Below, one piece after another: positions 11,625-19,885 of a stretch of DNA of 64,000 nucleotides (position 1 is its first letter; each line of letters begins with the position of its first letter). This stretch comes from Paraburkholderia sp. SOS3 (GTDB lineage: Bacteria; Pseudomonadota; Gammaproteobacteria; Burkholderiales; Burkholderiaceae): positions 186,001-250,000 of the forward strand of contig NZ_CP018811.1 of assembly GCF_001922345.1 (NCBI RefSeq), given 5' to 3'. Under the pieces are notes generated by a model that had not been told where the DNA came from, ran no database searches, and was given only the letters and a program-made list of their open reading frames with translations. The translations under genes were made by a program, and so were the position numbers.

Positions 11625-12386
11625 ATGATCCCCGCCATCCCCCCGAACCTCATCACTACCCTACGCGCCGCCAACCACATCGTCTTCCTGACCGGCGCGG
11701 GCGTCTCTGCCGAAAGCGGCATCCCCACCTTCCGCGACGCGATGACCGGCCTCTGGCAGCGCTACAGCGCGGAGCAGTTAGCGACCGCCGACGCCTTCAC
11801 GCGAGATCTCGATCTCGTCTGGGGCTGGTACGAATGGCGACGCATGCAAGTGATGAAGGCAGACCCAAACGCAGCGCATCGAGCGATCGCCGCTTTCGCA
11901 TCGAACGTTCCGCGCGTCGACGTAGTTACACAGAACGTCGACGACCTGCACGAACGCGCGGGCAGCGACCGTGTGGTCCATCTTCACGGCCGATTGAATC
12001 GCCCATTTTGCTTCGAATGCAGGCAACCCCACGCGCTGCCGCCCGAAACGCCCGACGAACCGCACGGTGGCCGACGCCTCGCGCCGCCCCGATGCGACCG
12101 ATGCAACGGCGTCATACGTCCCGGCGTCGTCTGGTTCGGCGAAATGCTGCCGGAGTCCGAATGGCAAGCCGCCGTGAAAGCGTGCGAGGCATGTGACGTG
12201 CTGTTCAGCGTCGGCACGTCGTCGCTCGTCCATCCTGCCGCGGGTTTGCCTCTGCTCGCTGCGAAACACCGGGCGACCATCGTGCAAATCAATCCGAACC
12301 CAACGTTCCTCGACGGCATCGCGCAATTCAATCTTGTCGGCGCAGCCGGCGTAATCGTGCCCGCGCTGTTCGATGCAATCTGGTAA
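11625..12386 (+). CDS. NAD-dependent protein deacylase, Sir2 family class III
   Basis: Sirtuins remove acyl groups from lysines with NAD. This 253-residue enzyme has the NAD loop TGAGVSAESGIPTFRD (23-38), TQNVDDLHERAG (102-113), the catalytic His121 in HLHG and a zinc site formed by C129, C132, C157 and C160. Y69 and R72 in WYEWRR match the Tyr-x-x-Arg pair that defines class III enzymes preferring succinyl or malonyl lysine. It is therefore more likely a desuccinylase-type CobB than a pure deacetylase. It stands alone between the DUF218 gene and an AraC gene. Confidence 0.92.
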   Translation: MIPAIPPNLITTLRAANHIVFLTGAGVSAESGIPTFRDAMTGLWQRYSAEQLATADAFTRDLDLVWGWYEWRRMQVMKADPNAAHRAIAAFASNVPRVDVVTQNVDDLHERAGSDRVVHLHGRLNRPFCFECRQPHALPPETPDEPHGGRRLAPPRCDRCNGVIRPGVVWFGEMLPESEWQAAVKACEACDVLFSVGTSSLVHPAAGLPLLAAKHRATIVQINPNPTFLDGIAQFNLVGAAGVIVPALFDAIW

Positions 12387-12467
12387 CCGGTTAAACTCAA
12401 GAATTGAAAAGTGATGATAATTTGACGAAGCAACCTTCGACGCCGGCCCTGTAGACAACGTCCCACA

Positions 12468-13316
12468 TCACTCCACCTGACCACTAGCGAACTCACGTTG
12501 CCCCGCCAACCACTGCGTCGGCGTGAGCCCCACACCATGCGTGAAAGCCCGCGTCAGCGCGCTAGCACTGCCGTATCCGACTTCAAGCGCGACGAGCTTT
12601 ACCGCAAGCCCTCGACGCAACAACCTCTTAGCCAACCCGATACGCCATTGCGTAAGATATTCACCGGGCGGAATCCCCACCGTGTCCGTGAAAGCCGCCG
12701 CGAAACGCGAGCGCGACATTCCCGCGATACCTGCCATGAGTTCGAGCGTCCATTCCTGTGACGGATCCGAATGCATCGCCGTCAGCGCTTTAGAAAGCCT
12801 CGCGTCGGCCAGCCCGGCAAGCGATCCGCTCTCGACAAGCTGACGCCGGATAGCAAAGCGAAGCAACTGAATCACCAGCACCTCAGCGAGTCTGTCGACC
12901 ACCGCCGCGTGGCCGCACGCGCGCTCATGGCATTCCGCGAACAGCGCTTCCTGCACGGCCTCGAGCGACGGCACACAGGAAAATGGAATCGAAAGAATTC
13001 CGGGCAGACTTCGCAGCAGCGGATTTTCGTCTCCCAAGCCCAATTCGAAAGCGGCGGAAACCACATCGGCGGTCTCGCCTTCGCCGGAATCGAGCCGGTA
13101 AGATCCGGGACGCCGCAAAAACACGGCACCCGGCATCGCAATAACGTGTTGGCCTAACGGAGCGCTGGTCAGCACAATCGAGCCGCCGCGTACAAGATGC
13201 AGATGGCATTCCTCGCCGTCGCCGTCGAAGCTTTCGGAGCCGCGCAGGCCGCCTCCTCGAAATACGCGGGCTCGCAGTTCGAAACGGCTGAGCAGACTGG
13301 ACAGACGGTCGATCAT
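12468..13316 (-). CDS. AraC family transcriptional regulator
   Basis: The 282-residue protein has an N-terminal cupin-like sensing domain, with RGGSIVLTS and GAVFLRRPGSYRL visible. A C-terminal double helix-turn-helix covers about residues 180-280 (LELMAGIAGMSRSRFAAAF, then VALEVGYGSASALTRAF). The combination matches the cupin_6 type of AraC regulators. It is divergent from the glutathione transferase gene about 106 bp away, which makes that gene the most likely target. The signal is unknown. Confidence 0.88.
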   Translation of the reverse strand: MIDRLSSLLSRFELRARVFRGGGLRGSESFDGDGEECHLHLVRGGSIVLTSAPLGQHVIAMPGAVFLRRPGSYRLDSGEGETADVVSAAFELGLGDENPLLRSLPGILSIPFSCVPSLEAVQEALFAECHERACGHAAVVDRLAEVLVIQLLRFAIRRQLVESGSLAGLADARLSKALTAMHSDPSQEWTLELMAGIAGMSRSRFAAAFTDTVGIPPGEYLTQWRIGLAKRLLRRGLAVKLVALEVGYGSASALTRAFTHGVGLTPTQWLAGQREFASGQVE

Positions 13317-13422
13317 GGGACGGATGGTTTAAAGATCAGGACTATTAGTCACTTATTGTCCTACCCGCTGCGATACATTGGCAAGCCCGCTAGTACGTTG
13401 TACATCGCAAAGAGGAGGCCAC

Positions 13423-14121
13423 GTGATCAAGTTTTTCTACCACCCTTCACCGAATCCCGCGAAGGTCGCGCTATTTCTCGAAGAAACGGAACTGCCTTAC
13501 GAAGTGGTGCCCGTCGACACTCGCAAGGGAGAGCAGCATACCGATGCGTTCAGAGCCATCAACCCGAATGGAAAGACGCCGGCGCTCGTCGACGGCGATG
13601 CAGTGATTTTTGACAGCAATGCCATTCTTCTCTATCTCGCGGAGAAGACCGGACAGTTTTTCCCGGAGAACACGCCTGCTGCACGCGCGGAGATGTATTC
13701 GTGGCTGATGTTCGTTGCCACCGGCGTGGGACCGTACTCGGGGCAAGCCGTCCACTTCAGGCATTTCGCGCCGGAGCCGAAGACTTACGCGCTCAATCGC
13801 TATGACTTCGAGGCCTGGCGTCACTGGAACATCATCAACAGTCGTCTCGCGCAGCGCCGTTATATGCTCGGCGACACCTACACGCTGGTGGACATGGCGG
13901 TGTGGGGCTGGGCCGGCGTCGTGCCATTCCTGACGGGAGATGCCGACGCATGGGAGAAGCTGCCCCACCTGAAGCGTCTGTTCGATGAGATCAACGCACG
14001 GCCTGCTGCGCAGCGCGCCGGCGCGTTGAAAACGCGCCATACATTCAAGGCCGAAATGGACGAAGCGGCGCGTCGTGAAATGTTTCCGCAGAATGCTCGA
14101 CTAGGTGCTGCAGCATCCTAG
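13423..14121 (+). CDS. Glutathione S-transferase family protein
   Basis: The 232-residue protein starts MIKFFYHPSPNPAKVALFLE, a thioredoxin-fold GST N-terminal domain with a Ser/Pro-type glutathione site. NPNGKTPALVDGD and DSNAILLYLAEK are the glutathione-binding segments. The C-terminal helical domain includes YTLVDMAVWGWAG. It resembles bacterial YfcG/YghU-like or nu-class GSTs. GTG at 13423 is chosen because AGAGGAGG precedes it. The upstream open frame to 13378 lacks such a site. The divergent AraC gene probably controls it. Confidence 0.88.
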   Translation: MIKFFYHPSPNPAKVALFLEETELPYEVVPVDTRKGEQHTDAFRAINPNGKTPALVDGDAVIFDSNAILLYLAEKTGQFFPENTPAARAEMYSWLMFVATGVGPYSGQAVHFRHFAPEPKTYALNRYDFEAWRHWNIINSRLAQRRYMLGDTYTLVDMAVWGWAGVVPFLTGDADAWEKLPHLKRLFDEINARPAAQRAGALKTRHTFKAEMDEAARREMFPQNARLGAAAS

Positions 14122-14218
14122 GGTCGACGCGTTTCGCAATTGACGCCGTCGCTGTGTCGGTGCGCTTCTCGACTTAACTAAAGGATCTTCGCTTCAAAAA
14201 TATTCGAGAAGCGCAGCA

Positions 14219-15478
14219 CTAAACCTGCCGCGCACCCACCACAACACCGTTCTCCCATTCGAGAAAAACGCGCGTCGGACGGCTGTCGGCGAGCAGAAGC
14301 CCGGCGCTGCGTTCGAGCGACAGCTTGCCTTGCGCAACTTTCTCCAGCAGCGCTTCACCAACAGATTTGCATTTAACTTCGAGTTCGCGCTTCCTCGACT
14401 CCAGCGTCGACGCAAAATTCCAGAACGATTTCACGCCGGCGATCTCCTCGTCGACGGTCGCACGGAACGTCGGCGATAAAGCCTGAAACGACTTGATGCC
14501 CTGCTCGATGCTTTGACGACGCGCCGCTTTCAGATGCGGCTCGCCAGGATAAAGCGAAAGAACATGCCATGCGGCAATGCGAGTGCGCATACAGGTCGAT
14601 ATGTCCTGCGCGAGCAAGTCGAGCGCGTCGATCTTCGTGTGGATGTCGGCCGTGAGGTCTTTGGTGCCCATCATCTCCTTGTGCTCAACGCGCGCCTTGA
14701 TCTTCGCTTCGAATTCTTTCTCGAGATGAAGTTGAATTTCGAGCAGGTCGCGCTCGCACGCTTCAAGCTCGGTCCGCACGCTAGCGGGAAGCTCGCCCGC
14801 TTCGATCGCCATGCGCGCCTGACCGAGATATTCATACGTCGACTGCACGCGAACTCTTCGCTGGGTGTCGAGAAAACGCGAAATGCTTTCGACGCCCTTT
14901 TTGATCTCGTCGAGTTTCTGCGAGATATCGGCCAGATGCTTCTGCGCCACGACAACCGACGCAATTTGCCAAATGGCTGCCGCGTTGATCATACTCTGCA
15001 GATTCGAAGTCTCGAACAGGCGAGCATGTTCCTTGATCTTTCCGCTCGCGCCTTTCGTGAAGCCGAGCAGCCCGTTGCCGTCGGCCGCCTTCACGAGATC
15101 GCCATTCACGACAACTTCCATCAGCCGCTTACCCGCTGCCTCTCCCGCCACGAGTACCGCAGGCGCAGCCTGAACGAGTGAAGAGAGTCGCGCCAATGCC
15201 CCGACGCTATGGTTGACGCGCTTCGCCTGGCGGTATGCCGGAGATGACAGCTCGATAGCTTCGATCGTAACCAGCGGATTGCTCGGGCTCTCGCCGATGA
15301 TGATCTGACTCGGATGGTCCGTCTCAGGTGCTTGTGTCTGCGCGACGCTTTGCGGCGATATCAATGCCGTGGTCGTGCCGGACACCTTTTTGCGTGACCT
15401 CGCGGCCCAAAGCGCAACGGCACAGACGAGCAGAATGAAAACGGCAACGGCGCTAACCCACGACACTGGCGTATGCAA
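14219..15478 (-). CDS. Membrane-anchored coiled-coil protein of unknown function
   Basis: I do not recognise this 419-residue protein. A single N-terminal membrane segment (VSWVSAVAVFILLVCAVALW) is followed by a short basic stretch, a low-complexity linker and a long, mostly helical cytoplasmic part. Helices with heptad-like patterns occur around residues 185-290 (HLADISQKLDEIKKGVESIS, LLEIQLHLEKEFEAKIKARV). The C-terminal 50 residues end in a small strand-rich piece (RVFLEWENGVVVGARQV). It is divergent from a WYL-domain regulator, 213 bp away, which probably controls it. No enzymatic motif is visible. Confidence 0.75.
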   Translation of the reverse strand: MHTPVSWVSAVAVFILLVCAVALWAARSRKKVSGTTTALISPQSVAQTQAPETDHPSQIIIGESPSNPLVTIEAIELSSPAYRQAKRVNHSVGALARLSSLVQAAPAVLVAGEAAGKRLMEVVVNGDLVKAADGNGLLGFTKGASGKIKEHARLFETSNLQSMINAAAIWQIASVVVAQKHLADISQKLDEIKKGVESISRFLDTQRRVRVQSTYEYLGQARMAIEAGELPASVRTELEACERDLLEIQLHLEKEFEAKIKARVEHKEMMGTKDLTADIHTKIDALDLLAQDISTCMRTRIAAWHVLSLYPGEPHLKAARRQSIEQGIKSFQALSPTFRATVDEEIAGVKSFWNFASTLESRKRELEVKCKSVGEALLEKVAQGKLSLERSAGLLLADSRPTRVFLEWENGVVVGARQV

Positions 15479-15691
15479 TTTCGGTCTCTTTTTTGTTGAT
15501 CGTTGAATCTATCGATTGCGTTCCGATTGCCGAGCAAAAGCAAATCGCACACTATCTTCTGGAAAACGGCAGACACACAGAAAACTTTAGAGAAAGCCTT
15601 GAATACAGAGGCGATGCGCTTTTGCGGTTCGACTTGCGACGATAATCCGCTTATGGGACATTTCGCGTCCCGACCTTTTCGTCGCCGCATC

Positions 15692-16726
15692 ATGACAAAA
15701 ATAGACTCAGAGATCCTCGCCGTACTGCCCACCACGCGCGACCAGCAACGCTGGATGACCACACCGGGCGTCGCCGACGCAGTGAGGCAACTCGGTGTCG
15801 AGGTCGCTCACGTCAAGACGGTTCAGCGCAGGCTCGAAGCACTGCTCGAGGACGGTGTGGTTGTGTACCGCCGCGCCGGCAATACGCTCGAGTGGCAGCG
15901 CAAGGAAGGCGCGAGCGGAATTGCCGCCAAGGCCGGATCCATGATGGGCTTCGACGAAGCACTCGCGCTACAGGTCCTCAAGCGATTCGCCGGACGGCAG
16001 ATCCCGTCTCTCGTCAGTTCGTCGCTAAAGGGCTTATTCGAAGTTGCTGACGAAAGAATTGCGCGCGGTTCGAGCCACGAAGGACGTCGTCACGCGAACT
16101 GGCATCGCAAGGTGGCGGTGGTGGATGGTGCATTGCAGGTCATCCGTCCGGCCATCAAGGAAGACGTTTTTCGAATGGTGTCGCAAGCGTTGTTTTCCGA
16201 ACGCCTGCTCGAAATCGGCTATCGGGCGCGGTCCAATCCAACGAAAGTTCCCGCGCGACATCTTGTCATGCCATTGGGTCTGGTCGAGGCCGCCGAGATG
16301 GTCTATCTCGTGGCGAAACCCCCGGGCAAGCCTGTTGCCGCGATGTATCGGCTCGATAGAATGGAAAGCGCGACGGTACAGCTCGAGTCCTTCACATACC
16401 CGCGAGACTTCTCGCTTAACCAGTATGTCGAAACCGAGCGGCACTTCGATTTCTTCCCGCAAGGCAAGGCGCAAGTCGTTTTGCGCTTCGCCGGCGATGC
16501 GCGTCACGCCGTCATCGAGACGCCGCTTTCGAAGGACCAGATAGTCGAATCCAACCGCGATGGCTCGATTACGGTATGGGCAACCGTCATGTTAAGCGAT
16601 CGGTTGCACTGGTGGATCCGCGCGTTTGGGCCCTATGTGGAAGTGCTCGAGCCGAAACAGCTTCGCCAGACGTTCGCAAGTGAGGCGAAGCGGACACACG
16701 AACTCTATTCGTCGGCGAAAGGGTGA
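15692..16726 (+). CDS. WYL domain-containing transcriptional regulator
   Basis: The 344-residue protein has an N-terminal helix-turn-helix (about residues 24-60, GVADAVRQLGVEVAHVKTVQ), a central WYL domain with LLEIGYRARSN and ARHLVMPLGLVE, and a C-terminal WCX-type extension (RVTL-like HAVIETPLSKDQ). WYL regulators sense nucleic acids or nucleotides in some characterised cases and often control defence or stress genes. I chose ATG 15692 because MTKIDSEILAVLP begins the folded HTH. The frame is open to 15503. It is divergent from the membrane coiled-coil gene. Confidence 0.85.
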   Translation: MTKIDSEILAVLPTTRDQQRWMTTPGVADAVRQLGVEVAHVKTVQRRLEALLEDGVVVYRRAGNTLEWQRKEGASGIAAKAGSMMGFDEALALQVLKRFAGRQIPSLVSSSLKGLFEVADERIARGSSHEGRRHANWHRKVAVVDGALQVIRPAIKEDVFRMVSQALFSERLLEIGYRARSNPTKVPARHLVMPLGLVEAAEMVYLVAKPPGKPVAAMYRLDRMESATVQLESFTYPRDFSLNQYVETERHFDFFPQGKAQVVLRFAGDARHAVIETPLSKDQIVESNRDGSITVWATVMLSDRLHWWIRAFGPYVEVLEPKQLRQTFASEAKRTHELYSSAKG

Positions 16727-16751
16727 TGCCGGAACAGCGCGACCACTGTGT

Positions 16752-17681
16752 TCAATTCGCAGAAGACTTCCCCTCCCGTCCATTTCCCGCGGTCGCGCTC
16801 ACGTTCTTGATCGACGAGCCCACCGGCAACGGCCCTTGTACGCTGAGCGAAAATTCGTAGTTCTCGGGACGGATATAGAAGGTCGTCCGCTCGCGCAAGG
16901 CTCCGTCGCCCGCAAACGACTCGCGCTCCAACACCAGCAGCGCAGCGCGCGGCGGAAGGCCCAATAGCTGTCCAACCGATGTGCCCGCCGAACGCGCGCG
17001 GATTCGCATCTCCGCTCTTGTCACGGAAAGACCGAGGAGATTCTCGAGCAATACATAAATGGGATTGCGATTGGCCTGCTCCCATGTCAATCCGCTCGCT
17101 TCGGGCGGCAGCGTGGAAATGACGAGCGCAATCGGTTCTTCGTCGACGAGGTAAAGGCGCTTGAGCTGAAAGCAATCGTCGCCGGGAGAACCGAAAGCCT
17201 GCCGGACGTTTTCCGGCGCCGACGCGGGCTTGAACTCAAGCAGCTTCGTTTTCGGTTCCACGCCTTGCGCGACGAGCGCGTCATAGAAGCCGCGCATGGG
17301 CTTCAGGTCATGCAAGAACTTCTGGCGAGACACGAACGTGCCTTTGCCTTGCTTGCTGACCACATAGCCCTCAGCCAGCAATTGCGCGATCGCCTGACGC
17401 ACGGTCACGCGGCTCACGTCGAAGCGGCGCGTCAACTCGTTTTCGGCAGGCAGCTTGCTGTCGGCAGCAAAGACGCCCGCGTCGATATCGGAACGCAGCC
17501 GGTCCGCGATCTGCATGTATAGCGCGACGGCGCTTTCGCGATTGAGCAGCGGCGCACCTTCAGCCGCCGGTCGCGTGGCGGCCGGTGTCTTCGAATCGTC
17601 GTCGCGGTTCGCTCGCGCGGGGTCGGAACGGACGGTCGCCCGCTTGCGCGGCGACGCGTTTTTCGCAGAGTTTGCTTGCAT
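16752..17681 (-). CDS. GntR family regulator, HutC type with UTRA domain
   Basis: The 309-residue protein starts with a disordered basic segment of about 45 residues, then a GntR winged helix (MQIADRLRSDIDAGVF, LPAENELTRRFDVSRVTVRQ, residues about 55-118). A UTRA ligand-binding domain follows (about 135-285). It lies next to the aconitase-X operon, and a copy of the motif TTGTA-N6-TGTATTA is found about 50 bp upstream of its own start. This suggests autoregulation. The effector is probably the substrate of the aconitase-X enzyme or of the MFS transporter. Confidence 0.9.
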   Translation of the reverse strand: MQANSAKNASPRKRATVRSDPARANRDDDSKTPAATRPAAEGAPLLNRESAVALYMQIADRLRSDIDAGVFAADSKLPAENELTRRFDVSRVTVRQAIAQLLAEGYVVSKQGKGTFVSRQKFLHDLKPMRGFYDALVAQGVEPKTKLLEFKPASAPENVRQAFGSPGDDCFQLKRLYLVDEEPIALVISTLPPEASGLTWEQANRNPIYVLLENLLGLSVTRAEMRIRARSAGTSVGQLLGLPPRAALLVLERESFAGDGALRERTTFYIRPENYEFSLSVQGPLPVGSSIKNVSATAGNGREGKSSAN

Positions 17682-17731
17682 CTATGACAGTCCAGAGGAG
17701 AGCGTTGCCTTCGTTGCTTGTAACAATAAAA

Positions 17732-17749
17732 TAATACATCTACATACAA
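17732..17749 (-). promoter_or_regulatory. Candidate GntR operator, site 1 (own promoter)
   Basis: The minus strand reads TTGTATGTAGATGTATTA. It shares TTGTA-N6-TGTATTA with sites at 19649-19666 and 19834-19851 and nothing similar is obvious elsewhere in the window. It lies about 50 bp upstream of the GntR start. Confidence 0.6.
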
Positions 17750-17814
17750 GCTGCAAAGCAACGCGCTACTCCTTTGGCTATCGAGCGGCGTAGCGGCCGA
17801 TACTGTTCGTCGCG

Positions 17815-18306
17815 TCAGCTACGCGGTACGACGCGCACCGGCGCAGTGTCCGATTGGCCGTGCGCGAATGCCGCCGGCGCGGTCTCGCCCGTGGCAGGTC
17901 GCAGCACGCGCAGCGTCTTCGCTGCCGGATCCACTTCGACGAATGAGCCGTGCGGCACGGCCTCCGTAATGTCCATATCGAAGCCCGCGAGCATCGAAAT
18001 ATCGCCTAATGCAGCTCCCTGCGCGAGGATCGGATTCACGGTATTGAACACGATCGCGACCGGCGCCATATGGCGCGACTGCATTTCATGGAGCATCCAC
18101 GCGCTGGCTACGCCGCCCTTGGCGGTGTCCAGCACGAGAATGCGCCCCACGTAGGATTGGCCGACAAGCCGATGAGCGGGCCGCGAGAACACACCTTCGA
18201 GGCGGTTGAGGTCGTATCGTGCCGAGAAGCCGTCTTTCGCGACGAGTGCCTGCGCCGACACCCTTTTGCCAAGCGCATGACGCGCGGTCAGAACGAGTTC
18301 CTTCAT
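17815..18306 (-). CDS. Aconitase X small (swivel, DUF126) subunit
   Basis: The 163-residue protein is the DUF126 domain, the swivelling subunit of two-part bacterial aconitase X. Visible family segments are FSRPAHRLVGQSYVGRILVL, KGGVASAWMLHEM, PVAIVFNTVNPILAQGA and TEAVPHGSFVEVD. Characterised bacterial aconitase X enzymes dehydrate cis-3-hydroxy-L-proline. Its ATG overlaps the stop of the large-subunit gene (ATGA at 18303-18306), so the two subunits are translationally coupled. The tail after about residue 140 is Ala/Pro-rich and probably disordered. Confidence 0.9.
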   Translation of the reverse strand: MKELVLTARHALGKRVSAQALVAKDGFSARYDLNRLEGVFSRPAHRLVGQSYVGRILVLDTAKGGVASAWMLHEMQSRHMAPVAIVFNTVNPILAQGAALGDISMLAGFDMDITEAVPHGSFVEVDPAAKTLRVLRPATGETAPAAFAHGQSDTAPVRVVPRS

Positions 18307-19538
18307 GCCAGTTCTCCCGTTTCAGCGGCTTTGACGCATTCTTCCATCGACGCGAGCATGGGCGTATAGCCATATCCGCCGAGGATGTTGACGAGTTTCG
18401 CGCTGTTCGTGGCCAGCACTTTCCACCCCTTGGCTTCCGCCATCTCGCGCGCATACGACTGGTAGAAGCACATGCCAACCAGGACCGTGCCGCCGGCGCG
18501 CTCGATTCTGCGCGTATAACCGAAGCGCTCGGCGTCCGGCGCAACCTGCGGACTCGTGACCGCCAGCATCGGCACCTTGAAGGTGCGGCTATCGCAGATC
18601 TCGGCCAGCGCGCGCAGTTCGTACAGGCTTAGCTGCGGTGCGGAGAACACCACGACGTCGACCTTTTTCGTTACTGCATAGCTTGCGGCAAGGGCTTCGA
18701 TCTCGGCCCGGCCCACGCGATGATGAACCGGCAACCGCTGGCCCCCGACATCGTCGATTCGCGTCGCCTCCGGCGTAATGCCGGTCATATGAAAGAGCGC
18801 TATCGAACCGAAGCTGGCCATGGCGGCGCCGAAGTGCTTGAGTTCATCCGACGTCGGCGCGCCTTCGATGCCCTCGATCACAGGCACCTGCCAGTAGTTG
18901 CCGGCGAGGCGGCCGATCACCCCTCCGAGTGCGCCCCACTCGTTGAGCGTGCGCGGCGTGTAGTCCACGCGAAAGCGCAGCGTTGCCTGGCGCTTTTCGT
19001 CGAGGTGAAATCCGTAACGCGGCGTGCGGCCGGTCAGCCCCGCCGACAGCGCCGACGGACCGCCTTCGAAGTTCGAGCGCGCGCCGCTGACTGAATTCGA
19101 GAATATGACCACGCCCGTGTCGCCGAACGCCACGTGTTCGCCGCGCGTGGCGGCAAGCACCGTCTGATAGTTGATGCATGTGTCGGTCATGCTGACGCCG
19201 AGTCGCTCGAACGCGCGAATTGCACGACGCTCGAGATCGACCATCCAGTCGCGCTGGCCGAGATCGTTAGCGTGTTTGAAATCCGTGCCGCGCGGGTCGG
19301 TAATGGTCGGAATGCAGACGGTGTGGCGGTCGCCGCCGGCCTCGGACAGTTGCTCGAGCCACATCACGCCAGCCTGACCGAGACTTTCCGTATCTGCCAT
19401 CACGTGTGCCTGCGTTACCGGTACAAAGTCGCGCGCGCCAAAGAAATCGCCCACCGCGACCTGATGGCGCATCGCCATTTGCAGGACTTTTCCACGTTCG
19501 CCGTTGAGCATCGCGGTTTCTTCGTCGTCAAGAAGCAT
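18303..19538 (-). CDS. Aconitase X catalytic (DUF521) subunit
   Basis: The 411-residue protein is the DUF521 catalytic subunit. It shows QVAVGDFFGARDFVPVTQAH, the Cys in TDTCINYQT, the SNSVSGARSNFEGGP segment and the C-terminal TNSAKLVNILGGYGYT. Characterised two-subunit bacterial members dehydrate cis-3-hydroxy-L-proline and use an iron-sulfur cluster. Archaeal relatives act on phosphomevalonate. The downstream enzymes of hydroxyproline breakdown are not next to it, so the substrate here is uncertain. It is the first gene of the operon, facing the MFS gene across a 347-bp promoter region. Confidence 0.9.
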   Translation of the reverse strand: MLLDDEETAMLNGERGKVLQMAMRHQVAVGDFFGARDFVPVTQAHVMADTESLGQAGVMWLEQLSEAGGDRHTVCIPTITDPRGTDFKHANDLGQRDWMVDLERRAIRAFERLGVSMTDTCINYQTVLAATRGEHVAFGDTGVVIFSNSVSGARSNFEGGPSALSAGLTGRTPRYGFHLDEKRQATLRFRVDYTPRTLNEWGALGGVIGRLAGNYWQVPVIEGIEGAPTSDELKHFGAAMASFGSIALFHMTGITPEATRIDDVGGQRLPVHHRVGRAEIEALAASYAVTKKVDVVVFSAPQLSLYELRALAEICDSRTFKVPMLAVTSPQVAPDAERFGYTRRIERAGGTVLVGMCFYQSYAREMAEAKGWKVLATNSAKLVNILGGYGYTPMLASMEECVKAAETGELA

Positions 19539-19648
19539 TCGCTATCTCCAGTCATGTTTTCCACGCCCTCGGGCGCCGACGACAGCACACCGTCGGCTCC
19601 GACCTGATCGATTCCCCGCCGGGGCTTGCCTTCACATCAGCTTGATTG

Positions 19649-19666
19649 TTGTATTAGCGTGTATTA
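19649..19666 (+). promoter_or_regulatory. Candidate GntR operator, site 2 (aconitase X promoter)
   Basis: TTGTATTAGCGTGTATTA matches the shared pattern TTGTA-N6-TGTATTA. It continues into TAATACAA, so the 24-bp segment 19649-19672 is also an inverted repeat of TTGTATTA. It lies about 110 bp upstream of the large-subunit start. Confidence 0.6.
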
Positions 19667-19833
19667 ATACAATAAAGACAGATGCTAGTCACAGATCGGA
19701 CCGATGTCAACAGGCGAGCGTACGGAGCGGATGGGGCTCGAATGAGGCGGCGCTTCGCCATATACCGGCACGTTAGCGACATTACCTGGTTGACATATCG
19801 AGAAGCAAACATATAGCATGAATTGAGATGTCC

Positions 19834-19851
19834 TAATACAAGTACGTACAA
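19834..19851 (-). promoter_or_regulatory. Candidate GntR operator, site 3 (MFS promoter)
   Basis: The minus strand reads TTGTACGTACTTGTATTA, identical to site 1 at 15 of 18 positions. It lies about 35 bp upstream of the MFS start codon, where a bound repressor would block transcription. Confidence 0.6.
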
Positions 19852-19885
19852 AAAGACCCCTGAAGCTTGGTAAGGAGACGCGCCA

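Larger units (their letters stand above)
19539..19885. promoter_or_regulatory. Divergent promoter region of aconitase X operon and MFS transporter
   Basis: These 347 bp hold no gene. Compared with the flanking genes, the region from 19640 to 19860 is AT-rich. It contains two copies of the TTGTA-N6-TGTATTA motif, one on each side and in opposite orientation, consistent with control of both divergent transcripts by the nearby GntR protein. TAAGGAG at 19871-19877 is the MFS ribosome-binding site. Confidence 0.65.
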
